64,000 nt of DNA from a bacterium (GTDB taxonomy: Bacteria; CAIWAD01): the NCBI GenBank assembly GCA_030685015.1, contig JAUXWS010000064.1:1-64000 (forward strand), in the 5' to 3' direction. The notes under the pieces were generated by a model that was not told the DNA's origin, did not search any database, and was given only the letters and a program-made list of their open reading frames with translations. A program made the translations under genes and the position numbers. Below are positions 8,559-17,098 of this stretch, in pieces. Position 1 is the stretch's first letter. Each line of letters begins with the position of its first letter.

Positions 8559-9904
8559 TCATCGACGACAACGAGGAGTTCGTGGAGGACACCCAGCTCG
8601 GGCTTCGCCGCCACTACGACTGCGCCTGGGCCGAGACGGGCGAGGCCGGGCTGGAGAAGATGAGCGGGCTGGATCCCGATCTCGTCCTGCTCGATTACGA
8701 CCTGGGCGCCGGGGCGAGCGGCCTCGACATCCTCGGCCGCCTGGTGGCGGAGTGGCCCGATGTGCCGGTGGTGATGGTGACCAAGGAGAGCGGCGTGCGC
8801 ACCGTGGTCCGCGCCATGAAGGAGGGCGCCTTCGACTACGTGGTGAAGAACACGAGCCGGGAGGACTTCCTCGACGTCATCCGCAAGGGCATGGCCCTGC
8901 GCCGCGTCAAGCTGGAGAACGTCTGGCTGCGCCGCCGCCTGCAGGAGTCCCTGGGGCAGATGGTCGGCGAGTCGGAGGCGATCCTGGCCGTCAAGCGGGA
9001 GATCCGCGAGGCGGCCGCCACCGACCTGGCCGTCCTCATCACGGGGGAGACGGGCACGGGCAAGACAATGATCGCGCGCATGATCCACGAGGCGAGCGCC
9101 CGCCGCCAGCAGGCCTTCGTCGAGGTGAATGTCAGCGCCATCGAGCGTGAACTCTTCAACAGCGAGGTCTTCGGCCACGAGAAGGGCTCTTTCACCGGGG
9201 CCGTCGCCGCCAAGCGCGGCCTGACCGAGCTGGCCCACCGCGGCACCCTCTTCCTGGACGAGATCGGCGACATGGATCCCCCCGCCCAGATCAAGCTGCT
9301 CACCGCCATCGAGAGCGGACTGATCCGGCGGGTGGGCGCCGTCAAGGACATCCAGGTGGATTTCCGCCTGGTGGCCGCCACCCACCAGGATCTGGAGGAG
9401 CGCATCCGCCAGGGCCGCATGCGGCAGGACCTCTACTACCGCATCAACCAGCTGCGCATCCGCATTCCGCCGCTGCGCGAGCGGCCGGAGGACCTGCCCG
9501 CCCTGCTCCGCTATTTCCTCCACAAGCACTTCCCCGGACGCGCCGGCCTGGAGCTGGCCCCCGGCACGCTGGAGGCCCTCACCGCCCAGTCCTGGCCGGG
9601 CAACGTGCGCGAGTTCGAGAGCGCCGTGCAACTGGCCGTGGTGCGCGGCGGGGGGGGACCCCTCCGGCCCGACCACTTCAACCTGCCCGGCGGGGCGCGG
9701 CGCACGCCGGCCCAGGAGGCCGACTACTCGCCCCTCACCAGCCAGCCTTTCGCCCAAGCCCGCGACCTGCTGCTGGAGCAGTTGCGCCGCGCCTACGTCG
9801 AACGCTTCGTGCAGGAGGGGGTCAGCGTGAAGGAGGCGGCCGAGCGCATCGGGATCAGCCGCGAGGTGCTGCACCGCTGGATGAAGGATCTGGGCGGGGA
9901 GTAG
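8543..9904 (+). CDS. NtrC-type sigma-54-dependent response regulator
   Basis: 453 residues. Receiver domain: acidic pair Asp8-Asp9, phosphoacceptor Asp51 in LLDYDLG, Thr/Lys at VTKES and YVVKN. AAA+ domain: Walker A GETGTGKT (168-175), the sigma-54 contact loop GSFTGA (215-220; the common form is GAFTGA), Walker B GTLFLDEIGD, and the arginine-containing YYRINQLRI region. A C-terminal helix-turn-helix (VSVKEAAERIGISREVLHRW) suits DNA binding. It is translated from within the end of the kinase gene, so the two form a pair. A sigma-54 promoter lies 3 kb downstream at the flagellar operon; whether this protein acts there is inference. Confidence 0.95.
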   Translation: MERILIIDDNEEFVEDTQLGLRRHYDCAWAETGEAGLEKMSGLDPDLVLLDYDLGAGASGLDILGRLVAEWPDVPVVMVTKESGVRTVVRAMKEGAFDYVVKNTSREDFLDVIRKGMALRRVKLENVWLRRRLQESLGQMVGESEAILAVKREIREAAATDLAVLITGETGTGKTMIARMIHEASARRQQAFVEVNVSAIERELFNSEVFGHEKGSFTGAVAAKRGLTELAHRGTLFLDEIGDMDPPAQIKLLTAIESGLIRRVGAVKDIQVDFRLVAATHQDLEERIRQGRMRQDLYYRINQLRIRIPPLRERPEDLPALLRYFLHKHFPGRAGLELAPGTLEALTAQSWPGNVREFESAVQLAVVRGGGGPLRPDHFNLPGGARRTPAQEADYSPLTSQPFAQARDLLLEQLRRAYVERFVQEGVSVKEAAERIGISREVLHRWMKDLGGE

Positions 9905-9916
9905 CGGAGGCTCCGC

Positions 9917-11261
9917 TCAGCCCGCCCGGCCCGGCCCCTGTCCCGCCGCGGGGGAGCACCCTGCCGCGCCGCGCAGCAGGCGGCGGCCCCCCCAGATGCC
10001 CAGCCCCATCACCACCAGATACTGCGCCAGCGAGAGGACGGCCACCTCGGGCCGGGCGTGCTGGCTCCAGAGATCCAGGTAGCGGCCGGTGGAGGAGAGC
10101 GGGGTGAGGAGGGGCCAGACCAGCTCCTCGCTGCCGGGATGGTCGGGGATGAGCCAGGCGAGGCGCTGGCCAAGAGCCTGGGCCAGGACGAGGAAAGCCA
10201 GCCAGGCCAGGGCCCGCCCGCCTCGCCCGGCGCTCCGGCTGGCGCGCCAATTGTGTTCGAGGGAATGCCCGGCCGCCAGCAGGAGGAGGGGGGCGCCCCA
10301 GTAGAGCAGGCGCTCCGTGTCGCTGCCCCCCAGCCAGCCCAGGGCCGCCACGCCCGCCGCCACCGCCAGCAGGTCCTGCCGCTCGGCCAGCCTGCGCCAG
10401 GCCCGGCGTCCATCCAGCGCCACCAGCACCAGAAGGGCGGGACCGAAGGCCTGGCACATCCCGTGGAGGTAGTGGGGCAGGCTCTTCAGCCAGAGCCAGA
10501 GCACGGCCGTCTTGACGAAACCGTAGCTGTTGGTGGGTTCGGCCCAGGCCCGGATGAGCAGGAAGAGGGCCAGCCCGAGCAGGGCGGGGGCGAAGAGGGC
10601 GGGGCGCAGGCGCGCCCGGGTGTGGGCCCGCCAGGACGCCAGCGGCGCCCGCCGGAGCAGCAGCGGGTTGGCGCGGCAGGCCAGGGCCAGGGCGGGCAGG
10701 AGCAGCACCTCGCGGCAGGGCAGGGCCAGCGCCGCCCAGGCCAGCCAGGCCGCCAGGAGCAGGGGCGGCAGGGCTGGCGCGCTCGCCGCCGGCGCCGGGC
10801 GCGAGTGGTCCAGGAGCAGGAGGCCGCCCAGCCAGAAGAGCCACATGAGCGGGTCGGCATGGACGGGGTAGAAGGGTGTGAGGCGCAGGGGGGCGTGCCA
10901 CTGGGTGGCGAAGAGGCCGGCCAGCAGCAGGCGCGTGCCGGCCCAGCCAGGCGAAGAGCAGGAGCGGCGCCAGCAGCGCGGCGGCCCCGTTGACCAGGCG
11001 GAAGCCGCGCAGCGCGTCGCCCGGGCTGAGCCAGGCCGCCAACGCCGGCGCGCCGACGCGGTAAACAAAGGGGGCCTCCGCCTGCGGCCGCCCGCCGTGG
11101 GCGAGCTGTTCCGCCACGCGGGCGTACTCCACGCCATCCCAGCCCAATCCCCCGTTCAGGGTGATGGGGCGCTGCAGGGTCCAGGCCAGCCCCGCCGTCC
11201 CGGCGACCAGCGCCAGGAGGGCGAGCCAGGAGAGGAGGGTGGCGCGGGAGGACTGCGGCAT
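9917..11261 (-). pseudogene. Polytopic membrane protein gene (GT-C-like) broken by a frameshift
   Basis: The start at 11261 opens a frame whose first about 109 residues (signal-like helix, then NGGLGWDGVEYARVAEQL and APFVYRVGAPALAAWLS) end in LLLFAWLGRH. The matching continuation (TRLLLAGLFATQWHAPLRL, HADPLMWLFWLGG, many further helices, ending RRLLRG near 9950) is in another frame and runs to a TGA at 9917-9919. One extra base near 10933-10945 would explain the break. The joined protein would have about 10 membrane helices and an N-terminal WDGxxY region with the look of GT-C glycosyltransferases or related membrane enzymes. It may be a true pseudogene or a sequence error. It converges on the response regulator gene, with only a short hairpin (9903-9917) between. 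Confidence 0.7.
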
Positions 11262-11370
11262 GTCGGAAGCTCAGGAAGTGGGGGGAGAGATGCCACCGCC
11301 GCCTGCGCGGGGGGAAGCTATCCACATGGGCCAAGCGGGAGCGACCGATTGACCACATCGCGCACATGAG

Positions 11371-11393
11371 AAAGGGCGGCCATGGGCCGCCCC
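11371..11393 (-). terminator. Terminator after tRNA-Arg
   Basis: An 8-bp perfect stem (GGGCGGCC at 11374-11381 with GGCCGCCC at 11385-11392, loop ATG) is followed on the minus strand by TTTCTC. It lies about 50 bp past the 3' end of the tRNA and has the shape of an intrinsic terminator with a short U tract. Confidence 0.65.
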
Positions 11394-11439
11394 TTCCCGC
11401 GAGCCCATAGGATCGCCCGAGAGGCGATTGCTTGGGCCA

Positions 11440-11511
11440 TGCTCCCGGTAGGAATCGAACCTACGCACTCGGTTCCGGAGACCGACGCTCTATCCACTGA
11501 GCTACGGGAGC
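11440..11511 (-). tRNA. tRNA-Arg (anticodon CCG)
   Basis: A full cloverleaf reads on the minus strand. The acceptor stem is GCTCCCG with CGGGAGC and discriminator A. The D arm is GCTC/GAGC with an 8-nt loop. The anticodon stem TCGGT/ACCGA encloses loop CTCCGGA, giving anticodon CCG for the arginine codon CGG. A 4-nt variable loop and T arm GTAGG/CCTAC with loop TTCGATT complete it. The 3' CCA is not encoded (ATGG follows), so it must be added after transcription. CGG fits the GC-rich codon use around it. Confidence 0.97.
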
Positions 11512-11670
11512 AGGTGCGTCGGCCGCCCGGAGGTGCCGGTCGTCCGACGCAGGCCACAAGGTAAGGCACCGGCGCTGCCGGAGCAACGAGCGGGCCCGGG
11601 GCGGACCGGCACGTGTGGCGGGCGACCGCCCGGGCTGTGAGGGAGGTCACGCGGGGCCGCCGGCGGCTTC

Positions 11671-11683
11671 CTATCTTGCGCCC
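11671..11683 (+). promoter_or_regulatory. Recurrent CTAYCTTGCGCCC box, possible promoter -7 element
   Basis: CTATCTTGCGCCC lies 25 bp before the MBL-fold gene start. Near-identical boxes sit upstream of metF (24374), the epimerase (43803) and rny (61720). The core TAnnTTG resembles the Bacteroidota -7 element TAnnTTTG. No TTG is seen at the expected -33 position here, so the call rests on recurrence. Confidence 0.4.
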
Positions 11684-11708
11684 GACGGTCAAGGCAGCCA
11701 GCGGGGGT

Positions 11709-12626
11709 ATGATGGAGCTGCATTTCTGGGGTGTCCGCGGCGGCATTCCCACACCGGAGCCGGAGAAAATGCGCTTCGGGGGGAACACCAGCTGCGTCAC
11801 GGTGGAGACCGGGGACGGGACCTTCATCATCCTCGACGCCGGCACGGGCATCCGCCGCCTGGGCAATGTGCTGCAGGCCCGCCACCCGGCGGGCGGCATC
11901 CGCGGGCACATCCTGCTCAGCCACCTCCATTGGGACCACATCCAGGGCATCCCTTTCTTCAAGCCGCTCTTCCACCCGGCCAATCATTTCGAGTTCATCG
12001 GCCTGCGCCCGGTGGACACCACCCTGCGCGCCCAGCTGGAGGGGCAGCAGAACTTCGCCTACTTCCCGGTGGACATGGGCTACATGTCCAGCGACAAGGC
12101 CTTCCGCGAGGTCAGCGACGAGTCCTTCACCATCGGCAACGCCCTGGTGAGCTGCCGCCGCCTCAACCATCCGGGCGGCTGCCTGGGCTACCGCATCGAG
12201 GCGGAGGGCGTGGCCGTCGTCTACGCCACGGACAACGAGCACACCGGTCCGGGGCCGGAGGAGGCCATCGTGGCGCTGGCCGCGGGGGCCGACCTGCTCA
12301 TCTTCGACGCCAACTACACGCCCGAGGAGTACCGCCAGGGCCGCCAGGGCTGGGGCCACAGCACTTGGCAGCAGGCCGTTGTCAACGCGCGGGCCGCCGG
12401 CGTGAACCGCCTCGTCCTCTTCCACCACGACCAGGACCACACCGACGAGCAGATGCTTGCCATCGAGGCCGAGGCCGCCGCCCAGTTCCCCCGCTGCCTG
12501 GCCGCCCGCGAGGGCATGAGCATCCGCCTCTTGGGGCCCGCGGCCGGGGAGGGTCCGCGCGCGCGCATCGAGCTGCCCGCCGCCGCCTGCCTCGAGCTGG
12601 AGACCCTGCGCGGCGCCGACGGCTGA
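11709..12626 (+). CDS. MBL-fold metal-dependent hydrolase
   Basis: 305 residues from ATG 11709 (a second ATG follows at once at 11712). The metallo-beta-lactamase metal motif is HLHWDHIQG (His72, His74, Asp76, His77). Further ligands are likely in NHPGG, FDANYTPEEY and LFHHDQDHTDE. The start MMELHFWGVRGGIP and FGGNTSCV match the subgroup that holds phosphoribosyl 1,2-cyclic phosphate phosphodiesterase (PhnP-like) and cyclic-nucleotide phosphodiesterase-like proteins, so a phosphodiester substrate is the best guess. It stands alone between the tRNA and the flagellar operon. Confidence 0.88.
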   Translation: MMELHFWGVRGGIPTPEPEKMRFGGNTSCVTVETGDGTFIILDAGTGIRRLGNVLQARHPAGGIRGHILLSHLHWDHIQGIPFFKPLFHPANHFEFIGLRPVDTTLRAQLEGQQNFAYFPVDMGYMSSDKAFREVSDESFTIGNALVSCRRLNHPGGCLGYRIEAEGVAVVYATDNEHTGPGPEEAIVALAAGADLLIFDANYTPEEYRQGRQGWGHSTWQQAVVNARAAGVNRLVLFHHDQDHTDEQMLAIEAEAAAQFPRCLAAREGMSIRLLGPAAGEGPRARIELPAAACLELETLRGADG

Positions 12627-12831
12627 GCCCGACAGTCTGCCTAAGCACCGCGCAAGCTCCGGACAGCCAGGCACCCTGACGCGCGTCGCCCGGCGCGCAT
12701 CCCGGCCCGGCTGAGGCTCCGCCCACCGCCCTCTGTCACCCATCCCGGCCGGCATCCACCGGCACATTGCGTCCCTTGGGGGGCAAAATCCTGCTCATGC
12801 CCCACCCCGCCTCCAGGCTTCCAAAGTGCCG

Positions 12832-12852
12832 AAGTTCGGAAGTCGTGAACTT
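12832..12852. promoter_or_regulatory. Inverted repeat, possible activator site for the sigma-54 promoter
   Basis: AAGTTC (12832-12837) and GAACTT (12847-12852) are a perfect inverted repeat with 9 bases between. It sits 64-84 bp upstream of the -24 box, a distance usual for NtrC-type enhancer sites. It is one short palindrome, so chance is possible. Confidence 0.35.
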
Positions 12853-12915
12853 TTCAAGCCAATGAACAACAACGAGATCATCCCGGAGCTGGCCTGAGGC
12901 GACGCCTCGCGCGAG

Positions 12916-12932
12916 CTGGCACGAGGATTGCC
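12916..12932 (+). promoter_or_regulatory. Sigma-54 (-24/-12) promoter of the flagellar operon
   Basis: CTGGCACGAGGATTGCC matches the sigma-54 consensus TGGCACG-N4-TTGC, with exactly 10 bases between TGG and GC. Transcription would start near 12942, about 90 bases before flgF. Sigma-54 control of rod, hook and ring genes is established in several bacteria, and an NtrC-type activator is encoded at 8543-9904. Confidence 0.85.
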
Positions 12933-13033
12933 CGACCGGAGGAAGTCCTGAACTCCCAGCCTCGCGCAGGAGGCGGGGAGGACGACGGGACCAGAGGAGG
13001 GCAGGTGGGCCACAAGTTGCGGGATCTCCGCCC

Positions 13034-13771
13034 ATGATCAAGGGTCTGTGGGACTCCGGCGCGGGCATGATCGCCCGCGGCATCCAGCAGGACATCACGG
13101 GCACCAACCTGGCCAACGCCCGCACCACGGCCTTCAAGGAGGACCGCCTCAACTTCCGCGAGATGATCGACGGCCGCCTGCTGCTTGACCGCGGGCGCGG
13201 CGTGCCCTCCCCCGAGAACCGCCTGCGCCAGGGCTTCGAGACCCGCCTGCGCGCCGGCGAATTCCAGCAGACGGGGGCGCCCCTGGACTTCGCCCTGGAC
13301 GGCCCCGGCTATTTCGTGGTGGAGACGGCCGACGGCGAGCGCTACACGCGGGACGGCCACTTCCTCCTCTCGCCGGAGGGCGTGCTGGTGACGGCGGACG
13401 GCCTGCCCGTGCTGGGCGAGGGCGGGCTGATCCGCCTGGGCCCCGGCCCGGTGGAGAGCACGGGCGACGGGCGCCTGGCCCAGAACGGCACGGTGGTGGG
13501 CGCCCTGCGCGTGGTGGAGTTCGACGAGCCCGCGCGCCTGGCCAAGCTGGGCCGCAACCTGTGGCAACCCCGGCCCGAGGACACCCAGCCCGCCCCGGCC
13601 ACGGCCACGAGGCCGGTCCAGGGCATGCTGGAGGGCTCCAACATCCAGGTGGTGGAGCAGATGGTGAAGCTGATCGAGCAGGAACGCACCTACGCCTTCG
13701 CCCACAAGGCCCTGCAAATCCAGGACGAGAACCTGGGCAAGGCGGTGGGGGACCTGGGGCGCCTGCGCTGA
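13034..13771 (+). CDS. flgF: Flagellar basal-body rod protein FlgF
   Basis: 245 residues, a proximal/distal rod protein of the FlgE-FlgF-FlgG group. The N-terminus has the rod-family helix and Asn/Ala motif (TGTNLANARTTAFKED). The centre shows LDFALDGPGYFVVETADGERYTRDGHF, and the C-terminus SNIQVVEQMVKLIEQERTYAFAHKALQIQDENLGKAV. It is the first gene after the sigma-54 promoter, with a weak ribosome site before ATG 13034. Its place before flgG supports FlgF over FlgG; the two are close paralogs. Confidence 0.9.
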   Translation: MIKGLWDSGAGMIARGIQQDITGTNLANARTTAFKEDRLNFREMIDGRLLLDRGRGVPSPENRLRQGFETRLRAGEFQQTGAPLDFALDGPGYFVVETADGERYTRDGHFLLSPEGVLVTADGLPVLGEGGLIRLGPGPVESTGDGRLAQNGTVVGALRVVEFDEPARLAKLGRNLWQPRPEDTQPAPATATRPVQGMLEGSNIQVVEQMVKLIEQERTYAFAHKALQIQDENLGKAVGDLGRLR

Positions 13772-13799
13772 CCCGTCCTGAGTTGAAAGGAAGACCGGC

Positions 13800-14588
13800 A
13801 TGATCCGTGCCCTGCACAGCGCCGCTTCGGGCATGTACGCCCAGGAGCTGCACATCGACAGCATCGCCAACAACCTGGCCAACGTCAACACGACGGGCTA
13901 CAAGAAGAGCCACGCCCAGTTCCAGGATCTGCTCTACCAGAACCTGCGCAGCAGCGGCGTGGAGAACAGCCTGGGCCACGTCATCCCCGCCGACCTCCAG
14001 GTGGGCACGGGCGTGAAGACGGTCAGCGTGACGCGCGACATGACCCAGGGCGACGTGGCGCAGACGAGCGGCCGCCTCGACCTGGCGATCGAGGGCGAGG
14101 GCTTCTTCCAGGTCCGCCAACTGGACGGCGGCACCGCCTATTCGCGGGACGGCTCCTTCAACCTGTCCAGCGAGGGCGTCATCGTCACCAGCGACGGCCT
14201 CACCCTCGAGCCGGAGATCACCGTGCCCCAGGGGGCGGTGGACATCCAGTTCAGCCGGGACGGCGTGGTCAGCGTGCTGCTGGCGGGGGAGGCCTCGGCC
14301 GTGCAGATCGGCACGCTGGAGCTGGCCGTCTTCACCAATCCGGCCGGCCTGCGCGCGTTGGGACAGAACCTCTACGCCGAGACGGCGGCCTCGGGGGCGC
14401 CCCAGCTGGGCACGCCGGCCAATGAGCAGTTCGGGCAGGTCGCCCAGGGCTACCTCGAGACCTCCAATGTCAAGGTGGTGGAGGAGATGGTGGGCATGAT
14501 CGCCGCCCAGCGCGCCTACGAGGTCAGCTCCAAGGCCATCCGCGCCAGCGACGACATGCTGGGCCTGGCCGCCAGCCTGCGGAGGTGA
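13800..14588 (+). CDS. flgG: Flagellar distal rod protein FlgG
   Basis: 262 residues, the usual FlgG length. It carries the classic NNLANVNTTGYKKSHAQFQDLLYQ near the N-terminus (about residues 25-48) and the C-terminal NVKVVEEMVGMIAAQRAYEVSSKAI helix. FlgG forms the distal rod crossing the periplasm and P- and L-rings. The ribosome site is gaaagga, with 28 bp after flgF. Confidence 0.96.
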   Translation: MIRALHSAASGMYAQELHIDSIANNLANVNTTGYKKSHAQFQDLLYQNLRSSGVENSLGHVIPADLQVGTGVKTVSVTRDMTQGDVAQTSGRLDLAIEGEGFFQVRQLDGGTAYSRDGSFNLSSEGVIVTSDGLTLEPEITVPQGAVDIQFSRDGVVSVLLAGEASAVQIGTLELAVFTNPAGLRALGQNLYAETAASGAPQLGTPANEQFGQVAQGYLETSNVKVVEEMVGMIAAQRAYEVSSKAIRASDDMLGLAASLRR

Positions 14589-14592
14589 TGTG

Positions 14593-15312
14593 ATGGGACG
14601 CGCCCGCTGGTTCCTGCTCCTCTTCCTGGCCGCCGCGGCGGGCTGGACGGGTGGCGCCCGCGCCGCCGCCGGCGGGGAGGGCGACGTGGCGGAGCGCTGC
14701 GACACGGCCCTGCGCGCCGTGCTGGCGGATGGACCGTGGAGCGGGGCGGACAGCGTGGCCTTCGACTGGACCCTGCCCCCCCTGCGCGGCGTGCCGGCCC
14801 CGGCCCTGATCGAGGCCGAGGCTCTCCAACTGCGCGAGCGGGGCACCTGCACGGTGGCCCTGCGCCTCCTCGACCAGGGGCGCATCCTGCGCCGCCTGAC
14901 CGTTCCCGTGCGCGTGCGGCGCTGGGAGCACTTGCCCGTGGCCCGGCGCGACCTGCCCCGCGGCCGGGTGCTGGAGGAGGGGGACGTGGAGGAGCGCTGG
15001 GTGGAGACGACCCACCTGGCCGGCGGCGACCTCATGCCGCTGGGCGAGGTGCTGGGGCGGCGCCTGGCCCGACCCCTCGGCGCCGGACGCGCCCTGCCCG
15101 GGCGCCTGCTGGAGAGCGTGCCCGACGTGCGGCGGGGCGAATCCCTTGTCCTCACCGTGCGCAGCGGCGGAGTGAGCGTCTCGGCCCGGGCGGAGGCCCT
15201 CGAGGACGCCCTCATCGGCCAGACTTTCAAAGTGCGGCTCTTCGAGACGGGGCGGCGCATGGCGGCCCGCCTCACGGCCGATGGACAAGCCCTGGTGGAG
15301 GTGGGCGGATGA
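14593..15312 (+). CDS. flgA: P-ring assembly chaperone FlgA
   Basis: 239 residues. A signal peptide (WFLLLFLAAAAGWTGGARA) directs it to the periplasm, where FlgA helps FlgI assemble the P ring. The C-terminal half has the SAF-type domain: VARRDLPRGRVLEEGDVEERWVE, RRLARPLGAGRALPGRLLE, and SLVLTVRSGGVSVSARAEAL. ATG 14593 is favoured over GTG 14590 because GGAGG at 14581-14585 is seven bases away. Stop overlaps flgH (ATGA). Confidence 0.92.
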   Translation: MGRARWFLLLFLAAAAGWTGGARAAAGGEGDVAERCDTALRAVLADGPWSGADSVAFDWTLPPLRGVPAPALIEAEALQLRERGTCTVALRLLDQGRILRRLTVPVRVRRWEHLPVARRDLPRGRVLEEGDVEERWVETTHLAGGDLMPLGEVLGRRLARPLGAGRALPGRLLESVPDVRRGESLVLTVRSGGVSVSARAEALEDALIGQTFKVRLFETGRRMAARLTADGQALVEVGG

Positions 15313-15869
15313 AGACGGCCCTTGCCTGTCTGCTGGTCCTGGCCCTGGCCGCGGCGGCCCAGATCAGCCGCGACTCCTGGGTGACCGACGCGCGGGCCTT
15401 CCGCGTGGGCGACCTGCTCACCATTCTCATCGTGGAGCAGGGTTCGGGCTCCACCAGCGCCTCCACCAACACCAAGCGCGAGAACAGCCTGGAGGTGGGG
15501 GTGCAGGGCGCGGGCGGGCCGCTCACCTTCGTGCCGGAGATCAGCGGCGGGGCCGACAGCAAGAACGAGCACAAGGTGAAGGGCGGCAACACCCGCGCCA
15601 GCCGGCTGCAGACCCGCCTCATGGCGGAGATCGTCGCCATCGATCCCGACGGCACCCTCATCGTCGAGGGCAGCCGTGTGGTGGAGATCGACGGCGAGCA
15701 GCAGATCACGGAGCTGACCGGCCGGGTGCGCCCGGACGACGTGGGCTCGGACAACACCATCTACAGCTACCTGGTGGCGGACGCGGTCATCCGCTACTCG
15801 GGCAGCGGCCTCGTGCGCAATGCCCAGCGCCGGGGCGTCCTCAACTGGCTCTTCGGCTGGATGCTATGA
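15309..15869 (+). CDS. flgH: Flagellar L-ring protein FlgH
   Basis: 186 residues, shorter than E. coli FlgH (232). FlgH builds the outer-membrane L ring. Motifs: FRVGDLLTILIVEQGSGS, the TKRENSL region, LMAEIVAIDPDGTLIVEGSRVV, QQITELTGRVRPDDV and the end VRNAQRRGVLNWLFGWML. A signal peptide is present, but no lipobox cysteine is found near its end (the only Cys is residue 7), unlike the E. coli lipoprotein. It overlaps flgA and flgI by four bases each. Confidence 0.95.
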   Translation: MKTALACLLVLALAAAAQISRDSWVTDARAFRVGDLLTILIVEQGSGSTSASTNTKRENSLEVGVQGAGGPLTFVPEISGGADSKNEHKVKGGNTRASRLQTRLMAEIVAIDPDGTLIVEGSRVVEIDGEQQITELTGRVRPDDVGSDNTIYSYLVADAVIRYSGSGLVRNAQRRGVLNWLFGWML

Positions 15870-17098
15870 CACGGAATTCGAACGCTCATCTCCTACAGTC
15901 CCAATGGAAGAGAGCCGGGTGGCCGCCCGGTTCCACCGGCCTCCCCTCCGCGTGGAACCGGGTGCGTCACACCCCGCGGCCGGCGGCGCAAGCCAGGGGG
16001 GGCGCGCCCTGGCTCCTGCTCGCCCTCGTGGCCTGGCTCCTGGCCGCTCCCCAGGCGGCATCCGTGCGGCTGAAGGAGATCGCCTCCTTCCAGGGATCGG
16101 GGCACAGCGACCTGATCGGCTACGGCCTGGTGGTGGGCCTGGACGGCACGGGGGACGGCAACCGCAGCGCCTTCACCCTGCGCAGCGTGGAGAACATGCT
16201 GCGCCGCTTCGGCATCCGCCTCGATCCGGGCACGATCAAGCCCAAGAACGTGGCCGCCGTGATGGTGACGGCCCGGCTGGGCGCCTTCGCCCGGGCGGGG
16301 GACCGCCTGGACGTGACGGTCAGCTCGCTGGGAGACGCCAGCAGCCTGATGGGCGGCGTCCTCCTCATGACGCCCCTCACCAACCAGGGCGGGGAGGAGG
16401 TGCTGGTGCGGGCCCAGGGCCCCGTCTCCATCGGCGGCTTCAACTTCTCCTCGGGCGGCTCCAGCATCCGCCAGAATTACACGCTGGTCGGGCGCGTGCC
16501 CGAGGGCGGGATGGTGGAGCGCGACATGCGCAGCAACCTGCTGATGGAGGGCAGCCTCGTGCTCAGCCTCCAGCACCCGGACTTCACCACGGCCATGCGC
16601 GCCGCCCGCGCCCTCAACGCCGCCCTGGGCGAGCCCCTGGCCCAGGCCATCGACGCGGCCCAGATCCGCATCGAGGTGCCCGTCGAGTCGCGCCAGGGCA
16701 ACCGCCTGGTGGAGCTGGCCTCCCTCATCGAGAACCTCGACATCGAGCCCGACCTCACGGCCAAGGTCGTCATCAACGAGCGGACGGGCACGGTGGTGGT
16801 GGGCCGCCAGGTGCGCCTGCTGCCCGTGGCCGTGGCCCACGGCAACCTCTCGGTCATCATCAAGAGCCAGCAAGGCAGCACCCTGGACCCCTACACGGGC
16901 TTCGTGGGCGGCCAGCGCCAGGACGAGATCACCGTGGCGAGCGAGGAGGCGCACCTCATCGTGCTGGACGACATGGCGGATGTGAGCGGCGTGGCGCGGG
17001 CCCTCAACACGCTGGGGGTCAGCCCGCGCGACATCATCAGCATTTTCCAGCTGCTCAAGGAGGCGGGCGCCCTCCAGGCCGAGCTGGTGATCATCTGA
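15866..17098 (+). CDS. flgI: Flagellar P-ring protein FlgI
   Basis: 410 residues from ATG 15866. An in-frame GTG at 15962 (codon 33) would give a more normal signal peptide and a length of 378, near the usual 365, so the true start is uncertain. The mature part is highly characteristic: VRLKEIASFQGSGHSDLIGYGLVVGLDGTGDG, PKNVAAVMVTARL, LDVTVSSLGDASSLMGGVLLMTPL and VARALNTLGVSPRDIISIFQLLKEAGAL. It forms the P ring in the periplasm. Overlaps flgJ by one base. Confidence 0.96.
   Translation: MTRNSNAHLLQSQWKRAGWPPGSTGLPSAWNRVRHTPRPAAQARGGAPWLLLALVAWLLAAPQAASVRLKEIASFQGSGHSDLIGYGLVVGLDGTGDGNRSAFTLRSVENMLRRFGIRLDPGTIKPKNVAAVMVTARLGAFARAGDRLDVTVSSLGDASSLMGGVLLMTPLTNQGGEEVLVRAQGPVSIGGFNFSSGGSSIRQNYTLVGRVPEGGMVERDMRSNLLMEGSLVLSLQHPDFTTAMRAARALNAALGEPLAQAIDAAQIRIEVPVESRQGNRLVELASLIENLDIEPDLTAKVVINERTGTVVVGRQVRLLPVAVAHGNLSVIIKSQQGSTLDPYTGFVGGQRQDEITVASEEAHLIVLDDMADVSGVARALNTLGVSPRDIISIFQLLKEAGALQAELVII

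Larger units (their letters stand above)
12627..13033 (+). other. 407-bp intergenic leader of the flagellar operon
   Basis: No supported gene is present. The first part holds GC-rich dyads and an 18-nt stretch at about 12625-12645 (AGCCCGACAGTCTGC then CTAAG) resembling a decayed end of the MITE at 53365. The middle has the lowest GC of the interval with an inverted repeat, and the sigma-54 promoter lies at 12916-12932. The remaining roughly 90 bp is the probable 5' leader of flgF. Confidence 0.7.
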
